This document shows positions 17,750 to 27,830 of a stretch of DNA of 64,000 nucleotides, one piece after another. Within the stretch, counting starts at the first letter, position 1. Every line of letters starts with the position of its first letter. The DNA is from JACCZH01 sp963729445. GTDB taxonomy: Bacteria; Chloroflexota; Chloroflexia; Thermomicrobiales; CFX8. The position numbers and the translations under genes are program-made. Location: positions 868,001 to 932,000 of the forward strand of contig CAVSNU010000005.1 in the NCBI GenBank assembly GCA_963729445.1, given 5' to 3'. The notes under the pieces were generated by a model, which saw only the letters and a program-made list of their open reading frames with translations, was not told the origin of the DNA and ran no database searches.

Positions 17750-17830
17750 AGTCATCCTGACGCAAGGAAGGATCTCTGAAAAAGCGCCTCGGGCGTCCAG
17801 CACGTGATCCTTCCTTGCGTCAGGATGACT
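17750..17830. repeat. GTCATCCTGA palindromic repeat, copy 3
   Basis: Left arm AGTCATCCTGACGCAAGGAA and right arm TTCCTTGCGTCAGGATGACT are almost perfect reverse complements. It is the only feature seen in the 17641-17996 gap. Confidence 0.85.
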
Positions 17831-17996
17831 ATCAAACATCGTTGACTATCAAGCATCGTTCCCGAATCGAACGCCTCACTGGTGATCCCTTACGACGACT
17901 CGTACGCGCGGTTTCGCCTTACATCCCTGCTTACGGGACATCACGAGGAAGACCCCATGGCGTATGAACACGCGTTGTTGCGATCAGGGGGCTCGA

Positions 17997-18950
17997 TCAG
18001 CGCTGTGTTGGATCGTAGATTTCGCCCACCGCGTTGGTCCGGATGAAGGGGTGCTCGACCGCCGTCGAGGTCAGCAGGGTGTAGCGGTGCGGTCTGCGAT
18101 AGGCGTTGCCCCAGGACTCGCGTTGACGGTAATCCCGCAGGGCGTCCAGGTCGAATCCCGCCAGGTAGATGCCTTCGCGATCACCGGCCTGCACGACGGT
18201 TGTGTCGCGCGAGGCGCCGTCCGGACTGGCAAAGGCGATCGGGTCGAACGCGCACGAGTGACCGTTCTGGTCCGGCGCTGCATAGTTGGCCATGGCAACC
18301 CCGATCATGTTCTCGTATGCACGTGCCCGAAACTGGCCGATACGGTTCTGTTCGAGCTCGCACGCATTGGGTGTCAGCACGATCTCGGCGCCCTTGAGCA
18401 TCAGGATGCGCGCACTCTCGGGAAACTCGCGGTCGTAACAGATCATGGCACCGACGTTCACCGATCCGTGTCTGGTATCGAGGGCAGCGACGTAGAAGTC
18501 ATCCCCAGGGGTACACGCCGCTTCGAGACTGAAGTCGCACGTGTGAACCTTTGCATAGGTGAAGACGATCTCGCCGTGCCTGTCGATCAGCGAGACCGAA
18601 TTGCGCGGTGCTCCGGGCCAGCTCTCCAGGTAGGTGATGGCAATCGCCATATCCAGCTCGCGAGCGAGTGTTCTGAAGTGGCCAACGAAGTCGCTGTCAC
18701 GCCCAATGGCTTGCGCTTGCCACGCGGACCGGGCCTGGACCTGTTCCGGCGTCTCGTTCCCGATCTCGTCAAGATCGTCGGGGCAGCCCGCGTATGCGGT
18801 GTAGCCAATGGACCACATCTCAGGAAACAGCGCGATGTCTGCCCCCATACTGTGTGCACGCCGGCAGAACTCGTCTCCTTTGCGAAGGTTGGCGTTCTGG
18901 TCGCACCCGGCGGACGTCATTTGTAAGAGAGCAACTTGAAGTTCGTTCAA
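17997..18950 (-). CDS. Carbon-nitrogen hydrolase (nitrilase superfamily amidohydrolase)
   Basis: 317 residues with the whole catalytic set: Glu in IALFPEMWSIGY, Lys in FTYAKVHTCDF and Cys in VGAMICYDREFPESAR. The C-terminal part includes ELEQNRIGQFRARAYENMIGVAMANY. Such enzymes hydrolyse amides, N-carbamoyl compounds or nitriles; the closest general type is the N-carbamoylputrescine/omega-amidase group, but the substrate is not evident. It is monocistronic, diverging from the DUF4383-like gene across 184 bases. Confidence 0.9.
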   Translation of the reverse strand: MNELQVALLQMTSAGCDQNANLRKGDEFCRRAHSMGADIALFPEMWSIGYTAYAGCPDDLDEIGNETPEQVQARSAWQAQAIGRDSDFVGHFRTLARELDMAIAITYLESWPGAPRNSVSLIDRHGEIVFTYAKVHTCDFSLEAACTPGDDFYVAALDTRHGSVNVGAMICYDREFPESARILMLKGAEIVLTPNACELEQNRIGQFRARAYENMIGVAMANYAAPDQNGHSCAFDPIAFASPDGASRDTTVVQAGDREGIYLAGFDLDALRDYRQRESWGNAYRRPHRYTLLTSTAVEHPFIRTNAVGEIYDPTQR

Positions 18951-19134
18951 TTCGCGGTCTCCCGTCTCTGTGAACCACCTGGTCCTTAACTGCCCAGGAC
19001 ATAGATCATTTTTGTATCCATCTTCGCTCGCGAGTTGTGTAATGTTATATCGAAGCTGATTGTGTTGCCTGTCGCCGTGCGGTAGGTGTGCATATTAGTA
19101 TGTGAGAGTATCGCGTAGACAGGAAGGAGAAAGT

Positions 19135-19560
19135 ATGCAGACACGTTATTTCGCGCTGTTCATCGGCATCGTCTACCTTCTCATAGGCATACTCGGCTTT
19201 TTTCCGGGGCTAGGCTCGGATCCCAGCCGTGACATTGCTGTCGATTCGCTCTACTTTTCGTTGTTCGGTCTGTTCGATGTAAACATCTTGCACACCCTCG
19301 TTCACCTCCTGGTTGGTGTCGCGGGTATCGTCGCCTACCGCGAGTTTGATACCGCTCGGTTGTACGCTCGTGCCCTGGCAGTAGTGTATGGCGTGCTCGC
19401 TGTCTTTGGAGTTATACCCGGCTTGAACGACCTGTTCGGGCTGGTTCCACTGTGGGGTGCCGACGTTATCCTGCACGCCGCGACTGCCCTGATCGCCGCC
19501 TACTTCGGCTGGGTTGTCCCAGCTCCGGCAGAAGAGCGGCGCAGGGCTGCCGTTCACTAG
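19135..19560 (+). CDS. DUF4383-like four-helix membrane protein
   Basis: 141 residues from ATG at 19135, with GGAAGGAG upstream. Four membrane spans are visible: YFALFIGIVYLLIGILGFFP, ILHTLVHLLVGVAGIVAY, LAVVYGVLAVFGVIPG and VILHAATALIAAYFGWVV. The FGLFDVNILHTLVHLLVGVAGI block is characteristic of DUF4383. Function is unknown. An upstream in-frame ORF start at 19102 is less likely. It ends at a strong terminator shared with NDH-2. Confidence 0.82.
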   Translation: MQTRYFALFIGIVYLLIGILGFFPGLGSDPSRDIAVDSLYFSLFGLFDVNILHTLVHLLVGVAGIVAYREFDTARLYARALAVVYGVLAVFGVIPGLNDLFGLVPLWGADVILHAATALIAAYFGWVVPAPAEERRRAAVH

Positions 19561-19592
19561 CCTTGGTTCTTCGACCGCCGGAACGCACCGTC

Positions 19593-19621
19593 AGAGGTGA
19601 CGGCTCACGGCCGTCACCTCT
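19593..19621. terminator. Bidirectional intrinsic terminator
   Basis: Perfect 12-bp stem AGAGGTGACGGC / GCCGTCACCTCT with a five-base loop, followed by TCTTTGTCC. It lies between the convergent DUF4383-like gene and NDH-2 and overlaps the last codons of the latter. Confidence 0.75.
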
Positions 19622-20969
19622 CTTTGTCCTCTGACCGTGGATCTGACGTCCTGCCGACAATCAACCGGGCCGCTCGCTGACGGGTAATGTAGGCCCAGAC
19701 CCATTGCAGCATGACGACGACCCGATTGCGGAATCCGATTAGCATAAATACATGGACGATAACCCAGGCAACCCAGGCGAGAAAGCCGCTTAACCGGAGC
19801 GGCCCGATGACGGCGACGGCCCGGTTTCGGCCAATCGTGGCCATCGTGCCGCGGTCCCGGTACCGGAACGGAACCTGTGGCTTGCCTCCGATACGCCGCA
19901 GGATATTCTCCGCCGCGGCGGTTCCCTCCTGAATGGCGACCGGGGCGAGCCCGGGAAGCAATTTGCCGTCGTTGCCTGGTGCCGCCGCCGCGTCGCCGGC
20001 CACGTATACGTCTGGGTAGCCGGGAATGTTCAGGTAGCGGTCAACCACAACCTGACGTTGGCCAGCGAACTCGATGTTTTCTCCCGTCACCACCGGTTCG
20101 GCCACGACCCCTGCCGCCCAGATAATCGTCCCAGCTTCCAGTCGACGATCAGGCAGCACGACGACGCCGGGTTCGATGGCTGATACCCTCGTATTCAGCA
20201 TCACATGCACGCCGAGCCGCTTTAAATCTAGGGCGGCCTTGCGCGCCAGCTTCTCCGGAAATGACATGAGTAACCGGGGTTGGCCGTCGATGAGATACAC
20301 GTCCGCGTCTGCCGGATTAAACTGCCGAAAATCGAGCTTGAGTGTGAAGCGGGCGATCTCTGCCAGCGCGCCGGCCATCTCGACGCCGGTCGGACCTCCT
20401 CCGACGACCACGAAGTTCAAGAGTGCCGCCCGGGCTTCCGGGTCGGTCTCCAGTTCCGCTGCCTCGAATGCGCGGAAGACTCTCCGCCGGATCTCCAGCG
20501 CGTCCTCCATGCTCTTGAGACCGGGCGCCACGGGCTCCCACTCGTCGTGTCCGAAATAGTTGGTCTGGGCGCCGGTCGCCAGGATCAGATAGTCGTATCG
20601 CAGCTCATGGCCGTCCATCTTGACCAGCCGGGCATCCACATCCACGTCCGTGACCTCTGCCATCAAGACCTTCACGTTGCCCTGTTTGCGGACAATGCCG
20701 CGAATTGGCGAGGCGATGTCTGCGGGCGAGAGCATGGCGGTGGCTACCTGGTACAGCAGCGGCTGGAACAGATGGTGGTTCCAGCGGTCGATCAAGGTGA
20801 CTCGTACCGGTTGATCCTTGAAGGCGAACGCTGCATTGAGGCCGGCGAAACCGGCCCCCACAATGATCACGTGTGGCTGATCGCTGGGTGATGTCGTGGA
20901 CACGGTCGGTGGTCTTCTTCCTTCAATACTACTGGACGAATTCCCAGGCCCGGTTGGGGGCTCGCTCAT
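19614..20969 (-). CDS. ndh: Type II NADH dehydrogenase (NDH-2)
   Basis: 451-residue FAD-dependent NADH:quinone oxidoreductase without proton pumping. FAD-binding VIIVGAGFAGLNAAFAF near residue 35, NADH-binding FVVVGGGPTGVEMAGALAE, and the second FAD motif NIPGYPDVYVAGDAAAA are present. LAPVAIQEGTAAAENI is the quinone-site-type motif. The C-terminal FLAWVAWVIVHVFMLIGFRN region provides the membrane anchor. A Ser/Pro-rich N-terminus of about 30 residues precedes the fold, so a later start is possible. It feeds electrons to the quinone pool; the heme genes elsewhere fit aerobic respiration. Confidence 0.93.
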   Translation of the reverse strand: MSEPPTGPGNSSSSIEGRRPPTVSTTSPSDQPHVIIVGAGFAGLNAAFAFKDQPVRVTLIDRWNHHLFQPLLYQVATAMLSPADIASPIRGIVRKQGNVKVLMAEVTDVDVDARLVKMDGHELRYDYLILATGAQTNYFGHDEWEPVAPGLKSMEDALEIRRRVFRAFEAAELETDPEARAALLNFVVVGGGPTGVEMAGALAEIARFTLKLDFRQFNPADADVYLIDGQPRLLMSFPEKLARKAALDLKRLGVHVMLNTRVSAIEPGVVVLPDRRLEAGTIIWAAGVVAEPVVTGENIEFAGQRQVVVDRYLNIPGYPDVYVAGDAAAAPGNDGKLLPGLAPVAIQEGTAAAENILRRIGGKPQVPFRYRDRGTMATIGRNRAVAVIGPLRLSGFLAWVAWVIVHVFMLIGFRNRVVVMLQWVWAYITRQRAARLIVGRTSDPRSEDKER

Positions 20970-21218
20970 TCAACCAGTCAATCATTTGATCTCTGGCTAC
21001 GGATGGTCTAGATTCCATTGTAGGGAGTTGCACCGCTCGCCGGGAGGCTTGCGTGGCGTCGACCAACCAGGGTGGCAGCAACCCGTACGAGCGCCGTCGC
21101 AATCCCAGTCTTTTGTCTGATGGGCAGAGGAGAGTAGGATAGTGACACTAACCGGTGCCTGAGGGCGAGGCATCCGCACAGGTTAGCCGCCAGATCACTT
21201 GCTGAGGAGAGAACACCA

Positions 21219-24078
21219 ATGATGGATTCAACCAATCCGTTCGGGGCGCGAGCCCAACTGAGCTATGCTGGCGGTACCGCCACCTATTATCGGCTCGACG
21301 CACTGTCTGGTCTGGCTGACATTAGCCGTCTGCCGATTACGGTCAAGATTCTCCTTGAGAACGTTCTGCGCAATTGTGGCCAGGAGGGTTTCGAACCATC
21401 TGCCGTTGAGAAGTTCGCACAGTGGAGGCCCGGCCAGCGCACGAACGATGAGATTCCGTATTTGCCGGCACGTGTACTACTGCAGGATTACACCGGCGTG
21501 CCGGCCGTTGTTGATTTGGCCGCGATGCGTTCGGCCGTCGACCGGCTTGGCGGCGATCCGTCGAAGGTGAACCCGTTGCTGCCGGCCGATCTTGTTATCG
21601 ACCACTCGGTGACGGTTGACGCGTTCGGCACAAATCTGGCATTTGCAAGCAACGTGGAGCACGAATATAAGCGCAACCGCGAGCGCTATGCATTGTTGCG
21701 CTGGGCACAGCAGGCGTTTGACGGGTTGAGCATCGTTCCGCCGGGCACCGGCATCTGTCACCAGGTCAACCTGGAGTACCTGTCCAAAGTCGTTCAGGCT
21801 CGTGAGATCAACGGCGAGATCGTCGCGTTCCCGGACACGTGCGTTGGCACGGACTCTCATACTCCGATGGTGAACGGGCTGGGCGTGCTTGCGTGGGGCG
21901 TGGGTGGTATTGAAGCCGAAGCCGCGTTGCTCGGGCAGCCGATCTTTATGCTTCCGCCAAAGGTTGTCGGCGTGCGCTTCGTTGGGGAGCTACCGGAAGG
22001 CGCGACGGCGACGGACCTCGTGCTCACGGTTACACAGATGCTGCGCAGCCACGGTGTTGTCGGCCGGTTCGTCGAGTATTGTGGGCCGGGCCTCAGCCGC
22101 CTGCCGGTGGCGGACCGGGCCACGATCGGCAACATGTCTCCTGAGTATGGCGCCACCGCCGGCCTGTTCCCGGTGGACGCCGAGACGCTGGTCTATTTGC
22201 GCATGACTGGCCGGTCGCCAGAGCTGGTTGACCTCGTCGAGCGGTACTCCAAGGAGCAGGGTATGTTCCGGACGGATGACACGCCTGACCCGGACTTCGA
22301 CGAGATGCTGGAACTCGATCTCAGCAGCGTTGTGCCGAGTCTCGCAGGGCCGCGCCGCCCGCAGGACCGTGTCTCGCTGCCCGAGGTCCGTGACTCACTC
22401 TACGCTACGTTCGGTGAGCAGATGATTGGGCACCCCATCGCAGTGCCAGTGCCTGAGCCAGTCGAGGAGATCGCCGCTACGGCTGCTGTCGCGGACACGT
22501 TCCCCGCGAGCGACCCGCTACCGCCGCAGGAAGAAAAGCCGGGTGGAACGATCAATGATGAGCAGGAGCTCGGCGTCCCGGTTGCTCCGGTAGCCACTGC
22601 CGAGCCTGAGATACCGTCAGCGCATTCAACCAACGGCGCGACCGAGCCGGTGGGGGTCCGGCACGGGTCAGTCGTCATTGCGGCCATCACCAGCTGCACG
22701 AACACGTCGAACCCGTCGGTTATGCTCGCAGCCGGGCTCCTGGCGAAGAAGGCGGTCGAACGCGGCCTGTCGGTTCAGCCATACGTGAAGACGAGTCTGG
22801 CTCCCGGTTCCCGCGCGGTCGGCGATTACTACGACAACGCCGGCCTCACCCCGTACCTGGAAGCGCTTGGGTTCCATATCGTCGGTTATGGATGCACCAC
22901 CTGTATCGGGAACAGCGGCCCCTTGATCGAGGAAGTCGCCAACGCCGTGGACGAGGAGAACCTGGTTGTCGCCGCGGTACTGAGCGGCAATCGTAATTTC
23001 GAGGGCCGTATCCACTCCCAGGTGCGCGCCAGCTACCTGGCGTCACCGCCGCTGGTGGTTGCGTATGCCCTCGCGGGCACGGTCGACATCGATCTCACCA
23101 AGGAACCGCTCGGAAAAGACCCCAACAACCAGGATGTCTACCTGCGGGATATCTGGCCAAGCCCTGAGGAGATCCGTGACGTTGTCGCGTCGGCAGTGAC
23201 GTCGCAGGTCTTTGCGCAGAACTACGATCGCGTCTTTGAAGGCGACGACTTCTGGCGCTCGCTGGAGGTACCGACCGGTCAGCTCTACGACTGGGACCGG
23301 GAGTCTACCTACGTCCAGGAGCCTGGATTCTTCGAGGATATCCAGATGGAGCCCGCTGCGCCGGCCAATATCGAGAACGCGCGCGTGTTGCTGATGCTCG
23401 GTGACTCCATCACCACCGACCACATCTCGCCGGCTGGGTCCATTGCGCCGAAGAGCCCGGCAGGCGAGTACCTGCATCCTCAACGACGTCTCCCTGTTCG
23501 ACTTCAACTCCTATGGTGCTCGTCGGGGCAACCACGAGGTGATGATGCGCGGAACGTTCGCCAACGTCCGGTTGCGCAACGAGCTCGTTCCTGGACGCGA
23601 GGGTAGCTGGACGCAATACTTCCCGACCGATGAAGAGCTGTCGGTCTACGAGGCATCGTGGCGTTACCAGGAGCAGAAGACGCCGCTGATCGTGATCGCC
23701 GGCAAGGAGTACGGTTCGGGGAGCTCGCGTGACTGGGCCGCCAAGGGACCGAGCCTGCTCGGTATTCAAGCGGTCATCGCCGAGTCCTACGAGCGCATCC
23801 ACCGCAGCAACCTGGTTATGATGGGGATGTTGCCGCTTCAGTTCCGCGAGGGTGAAGGCCGGAAGTCGTTGAACCTGGACGGCACCGAGCACTACACCAT
23901 CCGGGGTATTGAAGGCGGCCTGCGGCCCGGCCAGGATCTCACCGTCGAAGCCCGCCGCGCCGACGGCAGCGTCACAACCTTCACGGTCCTCGTCCGTATC
24001 GACACCGAGGTCGAGTGGGAGTACTACCGCCACGGCGGCATCCTCCAGATGGTGTTGCGGAGACTTGCGCAGGCGTAA
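21219..24078 (+). CDS. acnA: Aconitate hydratase AcnA (actinobacterial-type), with one frameshift
   Basis: TCA-cycle citrate/isocitrate isomerase with a 4Fe-4S cluster. The first frame (to about residue 752) has the cluster cysteines in ITSCTNTSNPSV and VGYGCTTCIGNSG. The second frame, from about 23475, supplies the swivel domain (NSYGARRGNHEVMMRGTFAN, GSSRDWAAKGPSLLGI). They join as GEYL + ILNDVSLFDFNSYG after dropping one base near 23475, giving about 952 residues. An acidic Ala/Pro-rich insert of about 80 residues before the first cluster Cys contains DTFPASDPLPP. A similar insert is known in mycobacterial AcnA. Start ATG 21219 has GAGGAGAG upstream. A single clean indel in a core enzyme suggests a sequence error. 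Confidence 0.93.
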
Positions 24079-24096
24079 GCATTAGGTCGATCAACT

Positions 24097-24130
24097 ACGG
24101 AGCCCGCGTCGCCATCGACGCGGGCTCCGT
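24097..24130 (+). terminator. Intrinsic terminator after aconitase
   Basis: Perfect 15-bp stem ACGGAGCCCGCGTCG / CGACGCGGGCTCCGT around a CCAT loop. The following tract is only mildly T-rich. It sits 18 bases after the aconitase stop and before the convergent collagen-like gene. Confidence 0.75.
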
Positions 24131-24165
24131 CTATGTACATCAGATTCGTGTTTGTCGTTTGACTC

Positions 24166-25203
24166 CTATGGAGCGGTATCGGCGCAGAGCGCCCAAGCGG
24201 TCCAGGTTGTCTCATCGGTGACCTTGGCCTGAGCCATCCATCCTTGAAGCGCGTCCACTCCAGGTATTGATGGGTCATCGTAATCGTGCACTGGGCGCGA
24301 TAGCGTTAGGGTAAAGCTGGTAATCTTCGCTAAATTGTCCAAGCCGGCCCCACCACTGAGAAGCGTATCTCCCGGGTCGCATGTCACAACGTGTTGATAG
24401 ATGTTTCTTGATACGTCGATTTTGGTGCCCTGACCTACCGGGCTCCGGTGGATGTAGGTGGTAGGAAATCCTCCGCCGTTGCCTGAAATGCCTGGAGGTC
24501 CTTGCTCACCCTTATCGCCTTTCTCACCCTTTATTCCCTGCTCGCCTCGGTCACCTTTCTCGCCTTTAGGGCCCTGTTCACCCTGTAGCCCGCGGTCTCC
24601 CTGCAAGCCGCGTTCGCCTTGCGGGCCAGTATCACCCTTCGGGCCCGGGTCTCCTTTCGGACCTGGCTCGCCGTTCGCACCAGCTTGTCCGGCAGGTCCA
24701 GGATCGCCTTTCGGCCCCGTATCGCCCTTCGGGCCGCGATCACCTTCGGGTCCAGGCGCTCCATCGGCGCCGGCAGGACCAGCTGGTCCTGGAGATCCCT
24801 GAGCACCAGTTTCGCCCGGTACTCCCTGCGGACCCGCCGGCCCGATGTCGCCATCCTCGCCAGCCGGACCAACGGGGCCGGCAGGTCCGGCGTTACCAGG
24901 ATCGCCCTTCGGTCCGGCAGGCCCAGATTCGCCTGGTAGTCCCTGCAGGCCTTGCGGCCCTGTTTGATTCCAGGTGACCACTCGCTCCAGCGCGACCCTA
25001 CGATTCTCACGCGTGAGACACCTCGACGGGTCCTCGACGATACGCGTGAAGCCCGTTCTGTTGCTGACGCATGCATGAATTTCATTAGGAGAGTCATGTG
25101 TGGCGAGGACAGAGAGGCCACCGGCTGCAACCCCGGCCAAAGGAATCACCAGCGCCACAGCCAAGAAACGCCGCAGCCTGGTCACGCCCGACGGATGCAC
25201 CAT
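24166..25203 (-). CDS. Secreted collagen-like (Gly-X-Y repeat) protein
   Basis: 345 residues. A signal/anchor segment, RRFLAVALVIPLAGVAAGGL, is followed by a short domain with three Cys (HACVSNRTGFTRIV, SRCLTRENRR). From about residue 82 to 239 lies an almost unbroken Gly-X-Y triplet run, rich in GPKGDPGPKGDTGP-type triplets and charged GEKGDRGEQG towards its end. The last 100 residues form a globular domain with two Cys (VVTCDPGDTLLSGG, AWALCADTAP). The N-terminal HACVSNRTG..R pattern is common before collagen-like runs in bacteria. It is probably a trimeric surface or spore-coat-like protein; the role is unknown. Confidence 0.88.
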   Translation of the reverse strand: MVHPSGVTRLRRFLAVALVIPLAGVAAGGLSVLATHDSPNEIHACVSNRTGFTRIVEDPSRCLTRENRRVALERVVTWNQTGPQGLQGLPGESGPAGPKGDPGNAGPAGPVGPAGEDGDIGPAGPQGVPGETGAQGSPGPAGPAGADGAPGPEGDRGPKGDTGPKGDPGPAGQAGANGEPGPKGDPGPKGDTGPQGERGLQGDRGLQGEQGPKGEKGDRGEQGIKGEKGDKGEQGPPGISGNGGGFPTTYIHRSPVGQGTKIDVSRNIYQHVVTCDPGDTLLSGGAGLDNLAKITSFTLTLSRPVHDYDDPSIPGVDALQGWMAQAKVTDETTWTAWALCADTAP

Positions 25204-25661
25204 CTGCCACTCCCCTCTTCTATTTGTCCCAAGCCAATTGTTTGCGTTGCATTATAGATATTGGCATGAGACAAAGCAAGAGGTCAGAAGAAATCTGCTC
25301 GCTACAGGTAGATGAGGCTGTCTCGTGGACGGGCTATTTGGAAGATGATGTCCGGTTCCACAGCGCCGCCTCAATGACAGGAGTCACCAGATCACCGTTC
25401 TGCCGTACCGCCGTTCAGCGGATCGGCTTGGAGTTGACACGTTTGGTCGAGACTGGAACGGAGAAGGTGTAACCAGTACCGGCTGAGCATCCAGCGCCGG
25501 CGCAATTGATGAAGACGTGGCCGCCGAAGGCGCACACAAGATCGGAAACCACTGCGGCGCCACGTTCGTGATTGACGGCAGGGTGGACTTGGATTATCGG
25601 CGAGCGGGCTGCGGACAAGGATTGGTATGGTCGCCGGTCAGATGGCCCTAACCGGGGCAGA
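25204..25661. other. Stretch with no confident gene
   Basis: Between the collagen-like gene and tauE. Only a weak minus-strand frame (25415-25669, listed separately) is seen, and no repeat or RNA gene was recognised. Confidence 0.5.
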
Positions 25662-25669
25662 TCAGTCAC
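25415..25669 (-). CDS. Possible small ORF coupled to the TauE/SafE gene
   Basis: 84 codons from GTG at 25669, which overlaps the TauE/SafE stop (GTGACTGA), so coupling is conceivable. The product has a C-terminal part with three Cys (VFINCAGAGCSAGTGYTF) and no recognised family. The coding signal is weak and no separate ribosome site is seen. It may be spurious. Confidence 0.25.
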   Translation of the reverse strand: MTDLPRLGPSDRRPYQSLSAARSPIIQVHPAVNHERGAAVVSDLVCAFGGHVFINCAGAGCSAGTGYTFSVPVSTKRVNSKPIR

Positions 25670-26594
25670 CGGGCATGATGCGCTTGACCTGGGTTGCCAA
25701 CTCCGCGACCTTTGGCCTGTCCGCCCTCACGGCGAGCAGGGTCCAGATGAAGATTACTGCCCAAAACGTCCCTAGGCCGAGATAGATTAGCATCCGCACG
25801 TCACCTGCTACGTCGAGCTCACGCATAAGGACGTGGCTGTTCATCATCACGATCATCCCGCCGACTGCCGAACCAAGAATGCGTGGATGGAGGTACCGCA
25901 CCAGCCATGCCGCCAGAGGGGCGGCAAGGATACCTCCCAAGAGCAGCGCGGCGACCACCTGCAACGCCACCGCGCTTCGGTTGAGCGCGATGAAAAATCC
26001 GGCGCTGGCGCATATGGCCACGACAAATTCGCTGGTGTCCACCGTGCCGATTACCTTCCGGGGCTGCATACGGCCCGAGCTGAGCAGAGTGGGTGTCGCA
26101 ATTGGACCCCACCCACTGCCACCGGCGGCGTCGAACAACCCGGCACCGAATCCGAGTGGAGCTAGAAAGCGACGGCTCACCGGTCTGACCAGAACCGTCT
26201 TCGTCCGGCCGAAGGAAAAGCGGAACAGCACATAGATGCCCAGACAAATGAGGAAGCTGGCAACCCAGGGCGCCGCGAGCGACATCGGCAGGGAGATCAG
26301 CACCAGCGCCCCAACGAATGCACCACCGCCGCCTGGTAACGCCAGCCATGCCACAGAGCGCCAGTCAACGTTCCCGAACCGCCAGTGCGATAGTCCGGAA
26401 ATCAGCGTTGTACCTACTTCCACAAGGTGAATACTGGCGGATGCCGTCACGGGCGATAGCCCCCAACTGAGGAGCATGGTGGTGGATGTTAGTCCGTACG
26501 CCATGCCGAGCGAACCATCTACAAGCTGGGCTGCCAACCCGTAGATCGCCATGATGAGAAACCGTTGCATCGCTTCGTCCCCATTCGTGCTCAC
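25662..26594 (-). CDS. TauE/SafE-family sulfite/anion exporter
   Basis: 310-residue membrane protein with about eight hydrophobic segments. It has the two internally related halves of the family: the N-terminal GLAAQLVDGSLGMAYGLTSTT and the second-half GFGAGLFDAAGGSGWGPIATP, each carrying the D..GG..G motif. TVDTSEFVVAICASAGFFIA is also typical. Members move sulfite, sulfonates or other small anions. It is not next to sulfur-metabolism genes, so the substrate is not known. A second in-frame Met (MQRFLIMAIYG) could be the true start. Confidence 0.88.
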   Translation of the reverse strand: MSTNGDEAMQRFLIMAIYGLAAQLVDGSLGMAYGLTSTTMLLSWGLSPVTASASIHLVEVGTTLISGLSHWRFGNVDWRSVAWLALPGGGGAFVGALVLISLPMSLAAPWVASFLICLGIYVLFRFSFGRTKTVLVRPVSRRFLAPLGFGAGLFDAAGGSGWGPIATPTLLSSGRMQPRKVIGTVDTSEFVVAICASAGFFIALNRSAVALQVVAALLLGGILAAPLAAWLVRYLHPRILGSAVGGMIVMMNSHVLMRELDVAGDVRMLIYLGLGTFWAVIFIWTLLAVRADRPKVAELATQVKRIMPGD

Positions 26595-27830
26595 GCTCTA
26601 GCAGTCGTGCGAAAATGCCGACGAATTTGCTCTATCGTGATCAATGCGGAGAGTGCCGCCTGTCCCAGGCGAAGCGATTACCCCATCGCGCCATGCGGTT
26701 GATCTGTACCGTGTCCTGGCGATCTGTTCTCGTACGCTTGATCGGGTGCGAACGCGGCGCATTACATCCAGCAGGGGGGAGAAGACTGGTACCCGCACAA
26801 CTCACCAGGTGCGGAGTACATGTAGTCTGTGAACCCAACGATCAGACTGCGCGTCAACGAGAGCCAACTGACGATTGTTTCCGGCGCTCCGAACGTGGGC
26901 GACTGCAACTCCGACAAGGACTAGCATCGATTCTCGGGGCCAATTGATCTACCGTCCGGTCAAGGTAGCCCTATTGTGAGCTGAAAGACCAGTAATGGTG
27001 TGCGTAACCATTTGTTCAACCAGCGTCGGGAACGCTGGACGACCGCATTTTTGACGACGAGACCGCATCGTTGAGCTTAGCCGAGTAGCTTCGAGACAAT
27101 CTTGAGGCAGTCCATCAGGGCCCTTCCGATGATCGAGAGCATGGCTAACACCTACATGCGCTGGATCTCGACGCGCCTCGCGCGGATCCACCTATCAAGG
27201 TTACTGTTATTTCGAGCACGCGAGCGCCTGGTGACACAAGTCGGTATGCCGCCTGCGATATCACGGCCAACGACTTGCTTGTTCGCAACGCGGGCGCTAT
27301 CGGAGCCCCTCAACGCAACTGACGACGATACGACATTCGCCAGCGGAAGAGGCGATGCGGCAATACTCTGTGAACGTGGCAGGTGCCGTTGCACTTGAGC
27401 CTTGTCCAGACTTGGTGTACGCGGCTTGATCCAGCCTACAACTGCATTTCGATAGCGCTTCACTCGAATTGAGGCATCGCGCTCCGACGATCCTCGTGGC
27501 TCAGACGTGGATCCGATCCTTCAGGGAATGCCCCCCCCTGTCGCCACGCATATGAGGGTCGTTAGGACAAAGTACCATCTGGGATCTGTCAGACTAGGAG
27601 ATGACGCACGCGAATTCCGATGACGATCCAGCCGGCGTTCACCTTTGCCCCTCGTTCCCTAGTCCATCTGCCCGTGCGTTCAACAGCGAGGTGCATAAAC
27701 CGAACGTTGACGATCGTCGTTGCCGTTGTATGATGGGCCGAACGAGCCTGCTGGCGGGAACTGGAAGCGTCGTGGAGACAGTCCTCCGAACTGCGGAGCG
27801 ACATCATTTTGACCAGAAGGAGATGGGCCG
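26595..27830. other. Gene-poor stretch without convincing coding sequence
   Basis: About 1.2 kb in which every open frame is short and lacks recognisable domains. Frame content changes often and the base composition looks less GC-rich than the flanks. It contains a run of eight C at about 27531. One frame at 26615 begins LLYRDQCGECRLSQ, reminiscent of DCC-type redox proteins but without a continuing match. It may be a decayed gene block. Confidence 0.5.

Noticed and set aside
22410..22670. Aconitase insert with DTFPASDP as a novel domain
   Set aside because: A similar insert (EESFPASDP) is known in actinobacterial AcnA such as the mycobacterial enzyme, so it reflects the subtype rather than something new.
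26615..26947. DCC-family redox protein
   Set aside because: Only the first 14 residues (LLYRDQCGECRLSQ) are similar. The rest of the frame does not match the family.
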